This document shows, piece after piece, positions 1-9,015 of a DNA stretch of 64,000 nt. Each line of letters opens with the position of its first letter. The first letter of the stretch is position 1. Source of the DNA: Streptomyces kanamyceticus (GTDB taxonomy: Bacteria; Actinomycetota; Actinomycetes; Streptomycetales; Streptomycetaceae); assembly GCF_008704495.1 (NCBI RefSeq), contig NZ_CP023699.1, positions 1,488,001-1,552,000 on the forward strand, given 5' to 3'. Both the position numbers and the translations under genes were made by a program. The notes under the pieces are model-generated. The model was given only the letters and a program-made list of their open reading frames with translations, searched no databases and was not told where the DNA came from.

Positions 1-138
1 TCCGTGACCCCGTCGCGGATCAAGGAGAACATCGACGTCTTCAGCTTCGAGCTCGACCCCGAGGACATGGGGGCGATCTCGGCGCTGAACGAGGACCGGC
101 GGCTCGGCCCGGACCCGGCGGCGTTCGACGTGGTCTGA
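1..138 (+). CDS. Aldo/keto reductase, C-terminal end (partial)
   Basis: Only the last 45 codons of a gene that begins before the window are present, ending in TGA. The peptide contains SVTPSRIKENIDVFSFELD followed by an acidic ED-M-x-x-I-x-x-L-N segment and ends DVV. This is the typical C-terminus of NADPH-dependent aldo/keto reductases: the SxTPxRIxEN stretch contacts the adenosine phosphate, and the IxxLN helix follows. The substrate cannot be inferred. The gene is convergent with the large minus-strand gene that ends about 50 bp downstream. No strong terminator hairpin was seen between them. Confidence 0.85.
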   Translation, partial: SVTPSRIKENIDVFSFELDPEDMGAISALNEDRRLGPDPAAFDVV

Positions 139-188
139 CCGGCACCTGTCTGTCGTACGTACTGGCCCGCTCGTGGTGGCCCTTCGGG

Positions 189-3100
189 TCAGCGCGGGCG
201 GGCCAGGCGCGTTTCCAGGTCCGCCACTTGCGGGTGGGTGGAGCCGAGGGTGGCCTTGACGTGGGCGAGGACATGCCGCATCACATGGGCCGCCGCCTCC
301 CCTCCGTCGCGCCTGGTGGTGCTCGCGCGGGCCTGGACCTCCTCGCACACCTGAACGGCTCGCCCGACGCGCTCCGGCCCCGCGCCCAGGCAGGACTTCA
401 CGAATCTGCCGAGCGCGCGAAGAGTGTCGGGGTGGGTGGGCCCTTGCGTGTCCTCGTGCAGCGTCAGCGCGGCACGGAGATCGTCGAAGCCCTTCGACAC
501 CGTCTCCGTATCTCCGGTCCGGATCCGTGCGAGCGCAAGCCCTTCAAGCGCGTACAAGGTATCGGGGTGGTCCTCGCCCAACACCCGCACCCGCCCGGCA
601 TGGGCCCGCTCCCGCAGTTCCACGGACCGGCCCCTGCCCGCCACCTCCGGTTCGCGCCGGTCCGCCAACACCCCTTCGTACAGGGCGGTTTGCCTACCCA
701 CGGAGCCGATGCCCCCGAAAGCGGAAGCGAGGCAGTCCGCAGCCCGGAGCGTGTCCGGGTGGTCCTCTCCGAGGACCCTTCGCCGCCCTTGCCACACCAC
801 CTCGAACAGGTCGGCGGCCGGTCCCGCACGCCCGTCGGTGAGGTACGTCTCGGCCAGCCGCTCCCGAACATCCAGAGTCCGCGGATGATCCACCCCCAGC
901 TCCGCGAAGCTTTCCGCGTGCGCCTTCTCATACGTCTTGACGGCCTGCCGCACCCTGCCCGCGGCCCGGTAGAGGTCGGCCAGGTCCAACCGCGCGGACA
1001 CCGCCTGCGGGCACCCGGCACCGAACACCCGGGACAGGTCCGCCACCACCCGCTCCAGTTCGGTCACCGCCCGTTCCACGGCTCCCGCCGCCTCGCACGC
1101 GAGGGCCAGGTCCCTGCGCACCTCGATCGTCTCCAGGGCATCGCCGCCCCACACCCTGCGGCAGCCGGTCAGCGTTTCCTCGTACGTCTCCACGGCCTCG
1201 CCCGGGCGCCCCGCCACCGCGTACGCGCCCGCGAGACGAGACCGCAGCCGCAAGGTGTCGGGGTGCTCGACGCCCAGGGAAACGGCCGCCGTCGTGTGGA
1301 CGTCCTTCAGTTCCCGTACGGCCGACCGCGTATCGCCCGACGCGGCATAGGCGTCGGCGAGCCGGGCGCGCAGCTCGAGTGACGCGGGGTCCAGGTGCCT
1401 CCCCCTGGTGGCCACACCGTCCAGCGCCTCCTTGAAGAGATCGATCGCGTTCCCGGCTCGCCCCGCCGCCAGGTGAGCCGCCGCCAGGACCTTCAGGGCT
1501 TCCACCGCCTCCGGCGACCGGTGGCCCGAAAGCCGTCGCCTGCACGACAGCGCCCTTTCCAGTAGGTCGATGGCCCACCCCACCCTCCCCTGACTGATGA
1601 GGAACTGCCCTGCCCGCGTGAAGAGTTGCGCCAGCACCTCGGTGCCGTCCTCGGTCCTGACCCGTTTGCACAACCCCTCGACGAGCGGGAAGAGTTGACG
1701 GCATCGGGGCCAGTTCGCCGGGTCGTCGACAGACTTCGGAAACGCGGCGGCGAGACAGCCGACGGCCATGTTGCGGGCGACGGCAACAGCTCTGGCCTCG
1801 CGCGGCAGCAGGGACTCGTTCGGGGTGAGAGCAATGGCTCCGACCCTCGCCGGGAGCGTCACCGTGTCCGTCGCCCGGTCGCGATCGACCAGGCCCCGCT
1901 CCGCCAGGGCAACCAGCGAGCGTGTCACGTCGTACGCCGGGGACAGAGCTGCCAGCAGCTCGTAAGGAACGGGACCTTCGCCCAACCAGGCGAGGATTCG
2001 CAGTAGTTGGGCGGCCTCCTCGTCGGCGAGGCCGCGCAGCGACTCCCTGATCGCGTCGCCGATCGCGTCCGTCTGCACCGGACCCTCCGCCGGTTCCGGG
2101 CCCGGTGCCTCCGGATCGATCGGTCCGGCCGCCTCCTGTGCGGAGAGGGCAAGGTATTCGTCCACCGTCACGCCCGTCTCCGCGACGGCCCCCGCCGCCC
2201 GCACCACCGCGCTCGGCAGGCGCCCCAGCTCCTCGCACAGGCGCACGGCGCCCGCGACATCGCGGCCCACGTGGGCCTTGAACATCTGGACCGCCTCCGA
2301 CAGCGCGGGCACGTCGAGTCCGAGCCGGAAGACATCGTCCGGCCAGCCCTCCGCCTCCCGGCTGGTGACCAGAACGGCACCGCCGCGGCCGAGCCGGGAC
2401 AGCAGGACGCGTACGTGGGCGGGCTTCCTGACGCCGTCGAGGACGAGTGCCCAGCTGGTGTGGGAACTCAGCCACTCAAGAGCCCATTCCCAGCTCTCCC
2501 GCAGCACGCGAGGATCCGTCACCGACGGCTGCAGGGCACCGGCAAGGCCGGAGAGCCCCGCGACCACCGCCGCGAACGAGTCCGCCGTGACCCACCACAC
2601 CAGGCGCTCCTGGTCACGGCCGCTCCAGCGGCGCGCCCACGCCATCGCCAGCGTGGTCTTGCCGACGCCCGCCGCGCCGTGCAGGACGACCCGCTCGGCC
2701 CCGTGGAGGTCGGAGAACGTCCTGTCCAGACCGTCGAGTTCATGTGCCCGGCCGATGAACGGGTCCGGGACGGTGACGTTGGAGAAGCCAGCCGGGGCCG
2801 TCACAGAGCCGGGCGGATCGAACCGCGCCACCTCCGGAGGGACGGGCTCTTCCTCCACGGCGAGTTTCCACGTATCCGTATCCGGGATGCTCACCGATGG
2901 CCGCTCCACGACCCGTATGGCCCGCCCCCGCAACACCCCCAACGCCTCCTCGCTCACCAGCGCGAACGGCTGCCCCGCCGCCCCGAGGCCCCGGCTGCCC
3001 GACCCCTCCGCCACCGGCACGACCGCCCGGAACGCCCGGGTCGCCGAACCCGCCCTCGCCTCGATCTCCGCACCGAGGCGGCCGAGCAGCTCGGCGACCG

Positions 3101-4529
3101 CCAGGGACTCGGGGCGGGGCAAGGTCTCCAGGAGCGCGGCCCTGGCTCCCGGCACGAATGCGTACAGGCCGCGCTCCGGGTCGACCGGCTCCAGGAGGCC
3201 GCTCAGGAGGACCTCGGCGAGGTCGCTGGGGCGCGAGCCGCGCGTCACTCGCTGCTGGATGAGCCGCATCACCGGCAGCGCGGGGACGGAGAGCGCGACG
3301 TGCGCGGCCAGGTCCGCCGCCGTGGGCGAGGCCGCCGCCTGGAAGCGGAGGAGCCGCTCAGTGATCGGCAAGTCCCCTTCGCTGGCGAGGGGTTGGTCGT
3401 GCGGTGGCCGCGTCGCGCTCACGTACGTCATGGCCGTGTCCCTGCGCCGGTCGCCGGACGCCGTCACCAGGCCCGCCCAGTCGGCGAGCCACTCGGGGGC
3501 CAGTTCGAGGACCGGCACGGGGATCGCGTCGGGCGCGGGCAGGCCCGCGCGGCCGTCGTGCGGGGTGAACCGCAGTGCCGTGTTGGGCGCGCCCGCGCGC
3601 GAGGCGATGGCCCGGCCGGGGACGGCGGGTGCGGCGGTCCTGCGCCAGAGGCGTTCGGGCAGCGGCTGGAGGATCGCGGTGGGGCCGCGCCCTGCCCACA
3701 GGCGCAGTGCGGGATCCGCGCGACCGCCCCACCAGTGCGGGCCCGAGCAGTCGCTGAGCACCAGGACGATCTGGCGCCCCGTCGGGTCGACGAGGGCCGC
3801 CGGGTCGAGTGCGGGTCCCGCGGCCGAACTGCGGACGCCGACGCGCGATCCGAGGTCGGCCAGGTGCCAGACGCGTACGTCGCGGAAGGCGGCGGTGCGC
3901 TGGGTGGCCTCGCGCAGTTCGCGGGCGAGCGGACGCCACACCGTCATCGCCGGGCCCGTGTCGACGACCAGGGCCAGGCTCAGGAGCCGGTCGGTGACGG
4001 GGACCATGACGGGGGTCCAGGGGTGCGGGCCCGAGTGGCGCGCGGCGCGCGCCGCGGTGGCTTCCTCGTCCAGGACGCGGCGGCGCCGGTCGGGGACGTG
4101 CCGCTTGAGCGGGCGCAGGGAGCGCTGGATCGCGAGTTCTTGGCGCAGGGCCTGTGGGGCGGGGACGAGGACGTCGTCGGCGTCGGTGCCGGGGCTCGCG
4201 GCGCCGTGCGGCACGTGCAGGGGCCTGCGCCCGGCGTCGGGGGGTGGACCGGCGTCGCCCTCCGCCTCCGCCGGGTCGACGCGCTCCGCGTCCGCGTCGC
4301 CCTCCTCGCTCCCGTCGGGGTGGTCAAGGCGGACCGTCACCGGACCGTGGAACGTACCCCCTTGGAAGTCCACGTGGTCACCGCCGTACCGGCCCGACGC
4401 CGAAGCCCCGGCGTCACCGCCCTCCCCCACGGGCAACCGCTCCGCCAGCCACAGCATCTCCGCCAGTTCCAGCGGGGTGACCGGTGGACCGAGTGCCTCC
4501 AGCGCGTCCCTGAGCCGGTCAAGCGTCAT
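189..4529 (-). CDS. vWA-like / NB-ARC / TPR protein (SAV_2336 N-terminal family)
   Basis: A 1446-residue protein, last gene of a four-gene minus-strand operon; its ATG overlaps the end of the MoxR gene by 11 bp. A vWA-like region lies at about 170-400 (a VVDTGPAMTVW strand with a degenerate metal site, then LVLSDCSGPHW), as in SAV_2336 N-terminal proteins. A STAND NTPase of NB-ARC type follows at about 590-870, with Walker A GAAGVGKT near 618 and Walker B WALVLDG. From about 960 to the end come kinesin-light-chain-like TPRs with recurring G-x-DHPDTL motifs. Such proteins act as NTP-driven sensors or scaffolds. With the neighbouring MoxR and protease-VMAP genes this is the vWA arm of a vWA-MoxR-type conflict system. 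Domain calls are by eye; the target is unknown. Confidence 0.8.
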   Translation of the reverse strand: MTLDRLRDALEALGPPVTPLELAEMLWLAERLPVGEGGDAGASASGRYGGDHVDFQGGTFHGPVTVRLDHPDGSEEGDADAERVDPAEAEGDAGPPPDAGRRPLHVPHGAASPGTDADDVLVPAPQALRQELAIQRSLRPLKRHVPDRRRRVLDEEATAARAARHSGPHPWTPVMVPVTDRLLSLALVVDTGPAMTVWRPLARELREATQRTAAFRDVRVWHLADLGSRVGVRSSAAGPALDPAALVDPTGRQIVLVLSDCSGPHWWGGRADPALRLWAGRGPTAILQPLPERLWRRTAAPAVPGRAIASRAGAPNTALRFTPHDGRAGLPAPDAIPVPVLELAPEWLADWAGLVTASGDRRRDTAMTYVSATRPPHDQPLASEGDLPITERLLRFQAAASPTAADLAAHVALSVPALPVMRLIQQRVTRGSRPSDLAEVLLSGLLEPVDPERGLYAFVPGARAALLETLPRPESLAVAELLGRLGAEIEARAGSATRAFRAVVPVAEGSGSRGLGAAGQPFALVSEEALGVLRGRAIRVVERPSVSIPDTDTWKLAVEEEPVPPEVARFDPPGSVTAPAGFSNVTVPDPFIGRAHELDGLDRTFSDLHGAERVVLHGAAGVGKTTLAMAWARRWSGRDQERLVWWVTADSFAAVVAGLSGLAGALQPSVTDPRVLRESWEWALEWLSSHTSWALVLDGVRKPAHVRVLLSRLGRGGAVLVTSREAEGWPDDVFRLGLDVPALSEAVQMFKAHVGRDVAGAVRLCEELGRLPSAVVRAAGAVAETGVTVDEYLALSAQEAAGPIDPEAPGPEPAEGPVQTDAIGDAIRESLRGLADEEAAQLLRILAWLGEGPVPYELLAALSPAYDVTRSLVALAERGLVDRDRATDTVTLPARVGAIALTPNESLLPREARAVAVARNMAVGCLAAAFPKSVDDPANWPRCRQLFPLVEGLCKRVRTEDGTEVLAQLFTRAGQFLISQGRVGWAIDLLERALSCRRRLSGHRSPEAVEALKVLAAAHLAAGRAGNAIDLFKEALDGVATRGRHLDPASLELRARLADAYAASGDTRSAVRELKDVHTTAAVSLGVEHPDTLRLRSRLAGAYAVAGRPGEAVETYEETLTGCRRVWGGDALETIEVRRDLALACEAAGAVERAVTELERVVADLSRVFGAGCPQAVSARLDLADLYRAAGRVRQAVKTYEKAHAESFAELGVDHPRTLDVRERLAETYLTDGRAGPAADLFEVVWQGRRRVLGEDHPDTLRAADCLASAFGGIGSVGRQTALYEGVLADRREPEVAGRGRSVELRERAHAGRVRVLGEDHPDTLYALEGLALARIRTGDTETVSKGFDDLRAALTLHEDTQGPTHPDTLRALGRFVKSCLGAGPERVGRAVQVCEEVQARASTTRRDGGEAAAHVMRHVLAHVKATLGSTHPQVADLETRLARPR

Positions 4530-5574
4530 CGTGCCGGGTCGCCTCGCCGCTCAGGTACGGCATCACCTGGTCCGCCAACTTCCGTACGTTCTCCGGCTCT
4601 TCGCTGAACGACGCGTGATGGCACATGTAAATGGCGTTGAGGAGCTGGTCGTTGGCGAGCAGGCCGCCACCACGCCGCTCGAAGAAACGGTCGATGATCT
4701 GCTGGGCGCCCGGCGGGAGTTCACCGCCCGCACCCCCGATCACCGGGGCGAGATGTTCGCGGACGATCGCGGTCAGCTCGGCCACGCTGGCGGGCTGCTT
4801 CAGGTCCACGGTCACACAGCGCCGCAGGAACGCGGGCGGGAACTCGCGCTCGCCGTTGCTGGTCATGATGACGAGCGGGAAGGCGCGGCAGGTGACGGTG
4901 CCGTCGCGGATCTCCACTCGGTCGGTGGTGCTGTCGGCGGTCATCACCCTGGCGGTGGGCGCGGCGCGCCTGGCCAGTTCGACGAGTTCGTAGGAGCCCT
5001 TCTCGAAGATGGTGAGGAGGTCGTTGGGCAGGTCGATGTCGCTCTTGTCGATCTCGTCGACGAGCAGCACGCGGGGCCGCTCGTACGGGAGCAGCGCGGT
5101 GCCGAGGGGGCCGAGGCGCAGATAGTCGCCGATGTCGTCGCCGACGCCCGCGTCTCCGTCGCCGCGGGCGCGTTCGGCGGCGTACAGGCGGGTCAGCGGG
5201 TCGTACTCGTAGAGTCCTTCGCGCAGGGCGACCCGGCTGGTGATCGGCCAGTGCAGGACCTTGCCGAGGCCGAGTTCGTGCGCCACCGCGTACGCGAGGG
5301 AGGACTTGCCGGTGCCGGGGGCGCCGGTCACCAGGAGCGGTCTGCGAAGGTACAGCGCGGCGTTGACCTGGCGGACCGCGTCCTCGCCTGGGCGGTAGCT
5401 GACGGCCGCGTGCGGGTTGCCGGAGTCGCCGGGCGGGATGGGCAGGGCGGGTCCTCCGGTGAAGGTGCGCCAGGGGGGTGGGGCCGGGAGCCGTTCGATG
5501 CCGTCGTGCGGGATCCGACTGCCGTTGTAGATAAGCCAGTTGGACATCTCGGCCGTCTCGGACGCCTCAGACAC
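4519..5574 (-). CDS. MoxR-family AAA+ ATPase
   Basis: About 351 residues from the GTG at 5574, which has GGGAG about 10 nt upstream; an in-frame ATG at 5547 (MSNWLIYNGSRIPH) is an alternative. Walker A is GAPGTGKS near residue 86 and Walker B is VLLVDEIDK near 168. A sensor-1 stretch (VIMTSNGEREFPPAFLRR) with arginine-finger candidates follows. This is the MoxR type of AAA+ ATPase, usually paired with von Willebrand A partners for ATP-driven remodelling. The gene overlaps the vWA/NB-ARC gene by 11 bp and lies about 60 bp after the protease gene, so the products are probably made together. It is likely the signal-transducing ATPase of the conflict system. Confidence 0.85.
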   Translation of the reverse strand: MSEASETAEMSNWLIYNGSRIPHDGIERLPAPPPWRTFTGGPALPIPPGDSGNPHAAVSYRPGEDAVRQVNAALYLRRPLLVTGAPGTGKSSLAYAVAHELGLGKVLHWPITSRVALREGLYEYDPLTRLYAAERARGDGDAGVGDDIGDYLRLGPLGTALLPYERPRVLLVDEIDKSDIDLPNDLLTIFEKGSYELVELARRAAPTARVMTADSTTDRVEIRDGTVTCRAFPLVIMTSNGEREFPPAFLRRCVTVDLKQPASVAELTAIVREHLAPVIGGAGGELPPGAQQIIDRFFERRGGGLLANDQLLNAIYMCHHASFSEEPENVRKLADQVMPYLSGEATRHDDA

Positions 5575-5637
5575 GCTCCACGCTCCCTGTGATCCGTACG
5601 CTTCCCGCACTCGATGCGCTGCTCCCGCTCACGGCGC

Positions 5638-7365
5638 TCACGGCGCTCCCCTCGCTCCCATCGCCAGCGGCGGATCCGGTTTGCGCTCCGGGTCGTCCCA
5701 GAACAGGGTCAGCCGGTGCCCGCAGTGTTCGGCGTCCCCCTTGTCCGGGGAGCGGGCCTCCTTGCGCAGCCGCATCACCTCGAACGGCAGCCGGTCGGGG
5801 TCGAGTGCGGCGACCGCGTCCGTGAGCCGGTCGAGGAACTTGTCGGGCGCGCAGTGGGCGTGGCCCTCGTCGCCGCAGTCGTGGCGCCGCCACAGCATGA
5901 TCGGCACACCGGTGTCGAGTGCGGCGGCGAGCCAGTCGCCGACGGGTGTCGCGGCGTACGCGAGGGCGCACACGTCGTCGTCGGCGTCCAGCCAGTCGTG
6001 GAACTCCTCGTAGCCGTACGGCAGTCCGCACTCCACGCGCCGGGGCCTGGTCTCGCCGCGGGCCCGCACCGTCTCCCAGCGCCTGCGGGTGAGCCGCGAG
6101 ACGGTGAGCGGTTTGAGGCGGTCCATGTGCCGGACCACGACGGGCACCGTGCGCAGCGGCCGGGGCCGGGCGGCGCCCGGCTCGTGGATCTGCCACTCCT
6201 CGTACGGCTCGCTCATCAGCCGTTCGGGCACCACGAACTCCACCATCCAGTCGAACTCGTGGACGCGGCCGATCTGTTCGGCGAGCAGTGCCTCCACCTT
6301 CGGACGCAGCTGGCGGGGCCGGATCCGGACGGGACCGGCCCTGGCGACGGGCACGCCGTCGACCACGGTGCAGACCGAGAGGTCGAGTCCGGCGCCCCGG
6401 GTCATCGACTCGGCGCGGAACATGACGGACCCTGTGGGTGCGGCGCCCCCTGCCGCGCCGGTCGCCCGGCCCTCGACGTACTGCTCGGGCATCCAGCGCC
6501 GCAGCCACGCGCCGATGTCCACGCCGGGCGGCCCTGCCGCACGCAGCGAGTCGAGCAGCCGCACGAGCCGGTCCTCGCCGGTCAGCTCCTCGGCGACGTG
6601 GCGGACCGCGTGCCAGACGGACCGGAAGGCGGGCAGCGGACGGCGGAAGGTGGGGAAGGCCCGCCGGACGATCAGCTCCAGGTTCGCCGCGTCGATGCGT
6701 ACGTCGCTGAACAGCGCGCGCAGTTCGCGGCGCGGCGCGCTGGGCAGCCAGTCGAGCGGCAGGAGGTCGTCCAGCTCCTCCCAGTGGCGGCGGATGGTGT
6801 CGAGGGGCAGCATCCGTCCGAGGTGTCCCGCGGGGGCGCCGTCGAGCACGGCGTCGGTGAGGATGCCGACGACGAGACGGCTCGCCTGGTCGTAGACGGC
6901 GGCGCCGCTGAACCCCTCGTCGAGGCGCTGCAGATGAGCCCGGTCCACGTCGATCTCCAGCCACTCCTGGCCGAGCAGCCGGTCCGCGCTGGTGCGCAGC
7001 GTGACGTGCGTCCCCACCTCGTCGTGGCCGAACGGGAAGCCGAGCGCGCGCAGTTCGGGGGCGGCGCGCCCCGGGCGCGGCCGCAGGACGTCGAGCGGGG
7101 CGAACGCGCACGGCGCCGCGTCGGGCACCCGGTCGAGCGCGACCACGGCCACGTCGCCGCGGTCCCCCACGCGCCGCCAGTCCCCGACCCACGCCACGGT
7201 CCCGCGCAGCGTCTCGTCGAGTCCCGGCAGCGTCACGGAGACCTCGTCGAGGCCCTCGACGACGTGGGCGCAGGTGATCAGTCGCGCACCGTCGACCAGT
7301 ACGCCCGCCCCTCTGGGGGCGCCGTCGACCGTGCCGATCCGGGCACGCCAGTGCATGCCCGCCAT
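5638..7365 (-). CDS. Trypsin-like serine protease with VMAP-like C-terminal region
   Basis: 575 residues from the ATG at 7365, which shares one base with the stop of the upstream gene (TAATG); an ATG nine bases on is also possible. The N-terminal 200 residues are a trypsin-fold protease with a full triad: His34 (LITCAHVV), Asp71 (GDVAVVAL) and Ser153 (EGFSGAAV). A helical linker around 220-320 leads to a C-terminal region of about 330-560 with SVCTVVDG, PVVVRHMDRL and PIMLWRR segments. I read this as the VMAP-C (vWA-MoxR-associated protein) module. No signal peptide is seen, so it is probably cytoplasmic. In the family this protein is the effector or switch, likely activated by proteolysis when the vWA-MoxR arm signals. 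Confidence 0.8.
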   Translation of the reverse strand: MAGMHWRARIGTVDGAPRGAGVLVDGARLITCAHVVEGLDEVSVTLPGLDETLRGTVAWVGDWRRVGDRGDVAVVALDRVPDAAPCAFAPLDVLRPRPGRAAPELRALGFPFGHDEVGTHVTLRTSADRLLGQEWLEIDVDRAHLQRLDEGFSGAAVYDQASRLVVGILTDAVLDGAPAGHLGRMLPLDTIRRHWEELDDLLPLDWLPSAPRRELRALFSDVRIDAANLELIVRRAFPTFRRPLPAFRSVWHAVRHVAEELTGEDRLVRLLDSLRAAGPPGVDIGAWLRRWMPEQYVEGRATGAAGGAAPTGSVMFRAESMTRGAGLDLSVCTVVDGVPVARAGPVRIRPRQLRPKVEALLAEQIGRVHEFDWMVEFVVPERLMSEPYEEWQIHEPGAARPRPLRTVPVVVRHMDRLKPLTVSRLTRRRWETVRARGETRPRRVECGLPYGYEEFHDWLDADDDVCALAYAATPVGDWLAAALDTGVPIMLWRRHDCGDEGHAHCAPDKFLDRLTDAVAALDPDRLPFEVMRLRKEARSPDKGDAEHCGHRLTLFWDDPERKPDPPLAMGARGAP

Positions 7366-7757
7366 TATTCGCCTTGCACGGCCTGTCCGGTGCCGTCCTG
7401 TCCGGTGCCGTCCTGCCCCGTGCCGTCGCCCGTCGCCTGCGGCCTGGACCAGGTGAGCTTGACGGTGAGATGCCCTTCGGCGGCCGTCTTGGCGATGACG
7501 GCACCCGCTACGGCGCTGAGCTTGACCCCGAACTCCAGCTCGATGGCGTCGGGGTCGAGCGCCCGGTCCCGGAAGGTCCGCAGCGCGGACATCGCGGCCC
7601 CGCGCACATTGCTCAGCGCCGACTCGAAGCGGCCCTCGACCTCGTAGATCTCGCCGTCCCCGCCGCGCCGCGACACGGACCTGAACCCGGGGTCGCGGGA
7701 GTCCATCTCGACCACGACGGGCCCGTCGTCGGACTCCCATCGCATCAGCTCGTTCAC
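7365..7757 (-). CDS. Trypsin-co-occurring protein (TRYPCO1 / CU044_2847-like)
   Basis: 130 residues and the first gene of the operon. A conserved start (MRWESDDGPVVVEMD) is followed by FESALSNVRGAAMSALRTFRD, then a beta-rich end (IELEFGVKLSAVAGAVIAKTAAEG, HLTVKLTW). This matches the CU044_2847 or trypsin-co-occurring domain 1 proteins that sit next to trypsin-like proteases in actinobacterial conflict islands. The overlap with the protease gene (TAATG) fits tight co-translation and perhaps a role as adaptor or inhibitor of the protease; that role is inferred from synteny only. The C-terminal tail is a low-complexity GTGQDGTGQ repeat encoded by a short tandem repeat. Confidence 0.75.
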   Translation of the reverse strand: MNELMRWESDDGPVVVEMDSRDPGFRSVSRRGGDGEIYEVEGRFESALSNVRGAAMSALRTFRDRALDPDAIELEFGVKLSAVAGAVIAKTAAEGHLTVKLTWSRPQATGDGTGQDGTGQDGTGQAVQGE

Positions 7758-7865
7758 GCGGCCGCACCCCTTCCCGCCCTGCCGGATTCCGCCCCGACGT
7801 TACGTCAACAGGCGGTTCCATACCCGTGGTTGGGCGAATGCGCGCCTGGCGGGAAGCGCGTCCGG

Positions 7866-8777
7866 CTAGCCCTGCTCCCCGTCCTTGACCGCCACGTGCA
7901 CCGTCTGCGCGAGCAGCAGGAACGCGTCCGGCCTGAGGAGGAGGCCGCCCGGATCCGACGGGTCCAGGAGGCGGTCGATGGTGGCCAGCTCGTCGGCGCC
8001 GAGGAGCTCGTCGTACATGTCGCGGCGGCGGGCCAGCTCGTCCACCAGGTGCGTACGGGCCTCGCGCGGGAGCGGGGCGGGGAGGTCGAGGAGGAAGGTG
8101 CGGGTGGCCACGTGCCGCAGGCCGGCGGCGCCGAGGAGGGCGGGCCAGTCCTCCACGACGTCCTTCGCGCCCGGCAGGCTCGCGCGCATCCCGGCGAACC
8201 ACTCCTCGTCCACCGCCTCCAGGCGGGACTGGAGTCCTGGCTTGCCGAAGCCGATGTCGCGGGGCAGGCTGCGGGCGCCGAGACCACCCTCCAGGAGGGC
8301 GATCGCGCCGCCCGGGGCGATCCGCTGCGCGAGGGCGGCGAGCGCGGCGCCCTGGTCGCCCACGTGGTGCAGGGACTTGCCCAGCCACATCAGGTCCGCG
8401 GGCGGCAACTGGCCGACGTCGTCCGGGAGTTCCACCCGGACCGCGCTGAGCCGGTCGGCGAGGCCCTCGCGGGCGGCGCGCTCACCGGCGCGCTCCAGGA
8501 GCGGCCCCTCGGGGTCCGCCGCGACGACCCGCGCCCCGGGGAACGCGTCGGCCAGCAGGAAGGCCACGGCACCGGGACCCGCGCCGACGTCGGCCACGAG
8601 CCCCGGCTCCGGCACCCACCGGCGCAGCCACGCGACCACCTCTCCGTACATCGGCGCGGCGATCTTCGCGTACCGCTCCAGCTTGTCGCCCATGTCGGCC
8701 CAGTCGATGTCGGCCGTGTCGTGGGAGTGCCCGTGGGCGTGCTTGTGGGCGTGCCCGTGGGAGTGTCCGTGCGCCAT
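7866..8777 (-). CDS. Class I SAM-dependent methyltransferase with His-rich N-terminus
   Basis: 303 residues. Motif I (VADVGAGPGAVAFLLADAFPGA) at about 62-82 and the acidic strand VVAADPEG mark a Rossmann-fold SAM-binding domain. LMWLGKSLHHVGDQ and LLEGGLG are typical of small-molecule O- or N-methyltransferases. The first 19 residues alternate His with Gly, Ala, Ser or Lys (HGHSHGHAHKHAHGHSH), a probable metal-binding tail not needed for the fold. The gene is divergent from a TetR regulator, and a perfect palindrome lies in the shared upstream region. The substrate cannot be inferred. Confidence 0.75.
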   Translation of the reverse strand: MAHGHSHGHAHKHAHGHSHDTADIDWADMGDKLERYAKIAAPMYGEVVAWLRRWVPEPGLVADVGAGPGAVAFLLADAFPGARVVAADPEGPLLERAGERAAREGLADRLSAVRVELPDDVGQLPPADLMWLGKSLHHVGDQGAALAALAQRIAPGGAIALLEGGLGARSLPRDIGFGKPGLQSRLEAVDEEWFAGMRASLPGAKDVVEDWPALLGAAGLRHVATRTFLLDLPAPLPREARTHLVDELARRRDMYDELLGADELATIDRLLDPSDPGGLLLRPDAFLLLAQTVHVAVKDGEQG

Positions 8778-8925
8778 CGTTCCCCGCCACCTTCCTGTGG
8801 TGTCTCTGCTGATGTCGCCCTCGTGAGGGGGTGGTGCCAGCCTGCGCCCCTTTCCCTGTTTCTGACCACCCGCCTTGCCGTTCCAGCAAGTGACTGAATC
8901 CGCGCCCGCCTTAAGCCTTATTCGA

Positions 8926-8948
8926 CTTGCCTAAAAGCTTTAGGCAAG
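8926..8948. promoter_or_regulatory. 23-bp perfect palindrome, likely TetR operator
   Basis: The half-site CTTGCCTAAA is repeated perfectly in inverted orientation around the three-base centre AGC. It lies 68 bp before the TetR-family ATG and about 150 bp before the divergent methyltransferase start. A further partial half-site (ATAGGCA) follows around 8961. This is the usual size and place of an autoregulatory TetR operator; binding itself is inferred. Confidence 0.6.
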
Positions 8949-9015
8949 TGCACTATTGCTATAGGCAGATGGATCGCACCTAAGGGAAGACCGAAGAGAA
9001 GGCGGAGGCAAGCTC

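Noticed and set aside
2007..5592. Antisense open frames of 866 and 1104 codons over the NB-ARC and MoxR genes
   Set aside because: High-GC shadow frames with Arg/Pro/Ala-rich composition and no domain, opposite well-supported genes.
5567..8388. Long minus-strand frames in other registers and an N-terminal extension of the protease to 8388
   Set aside because: The coupled ATG at 7365 and the overlapping TRYPCO1 gene fix the true start; the upstream part is Arg/Gly/Pro-rich noise.
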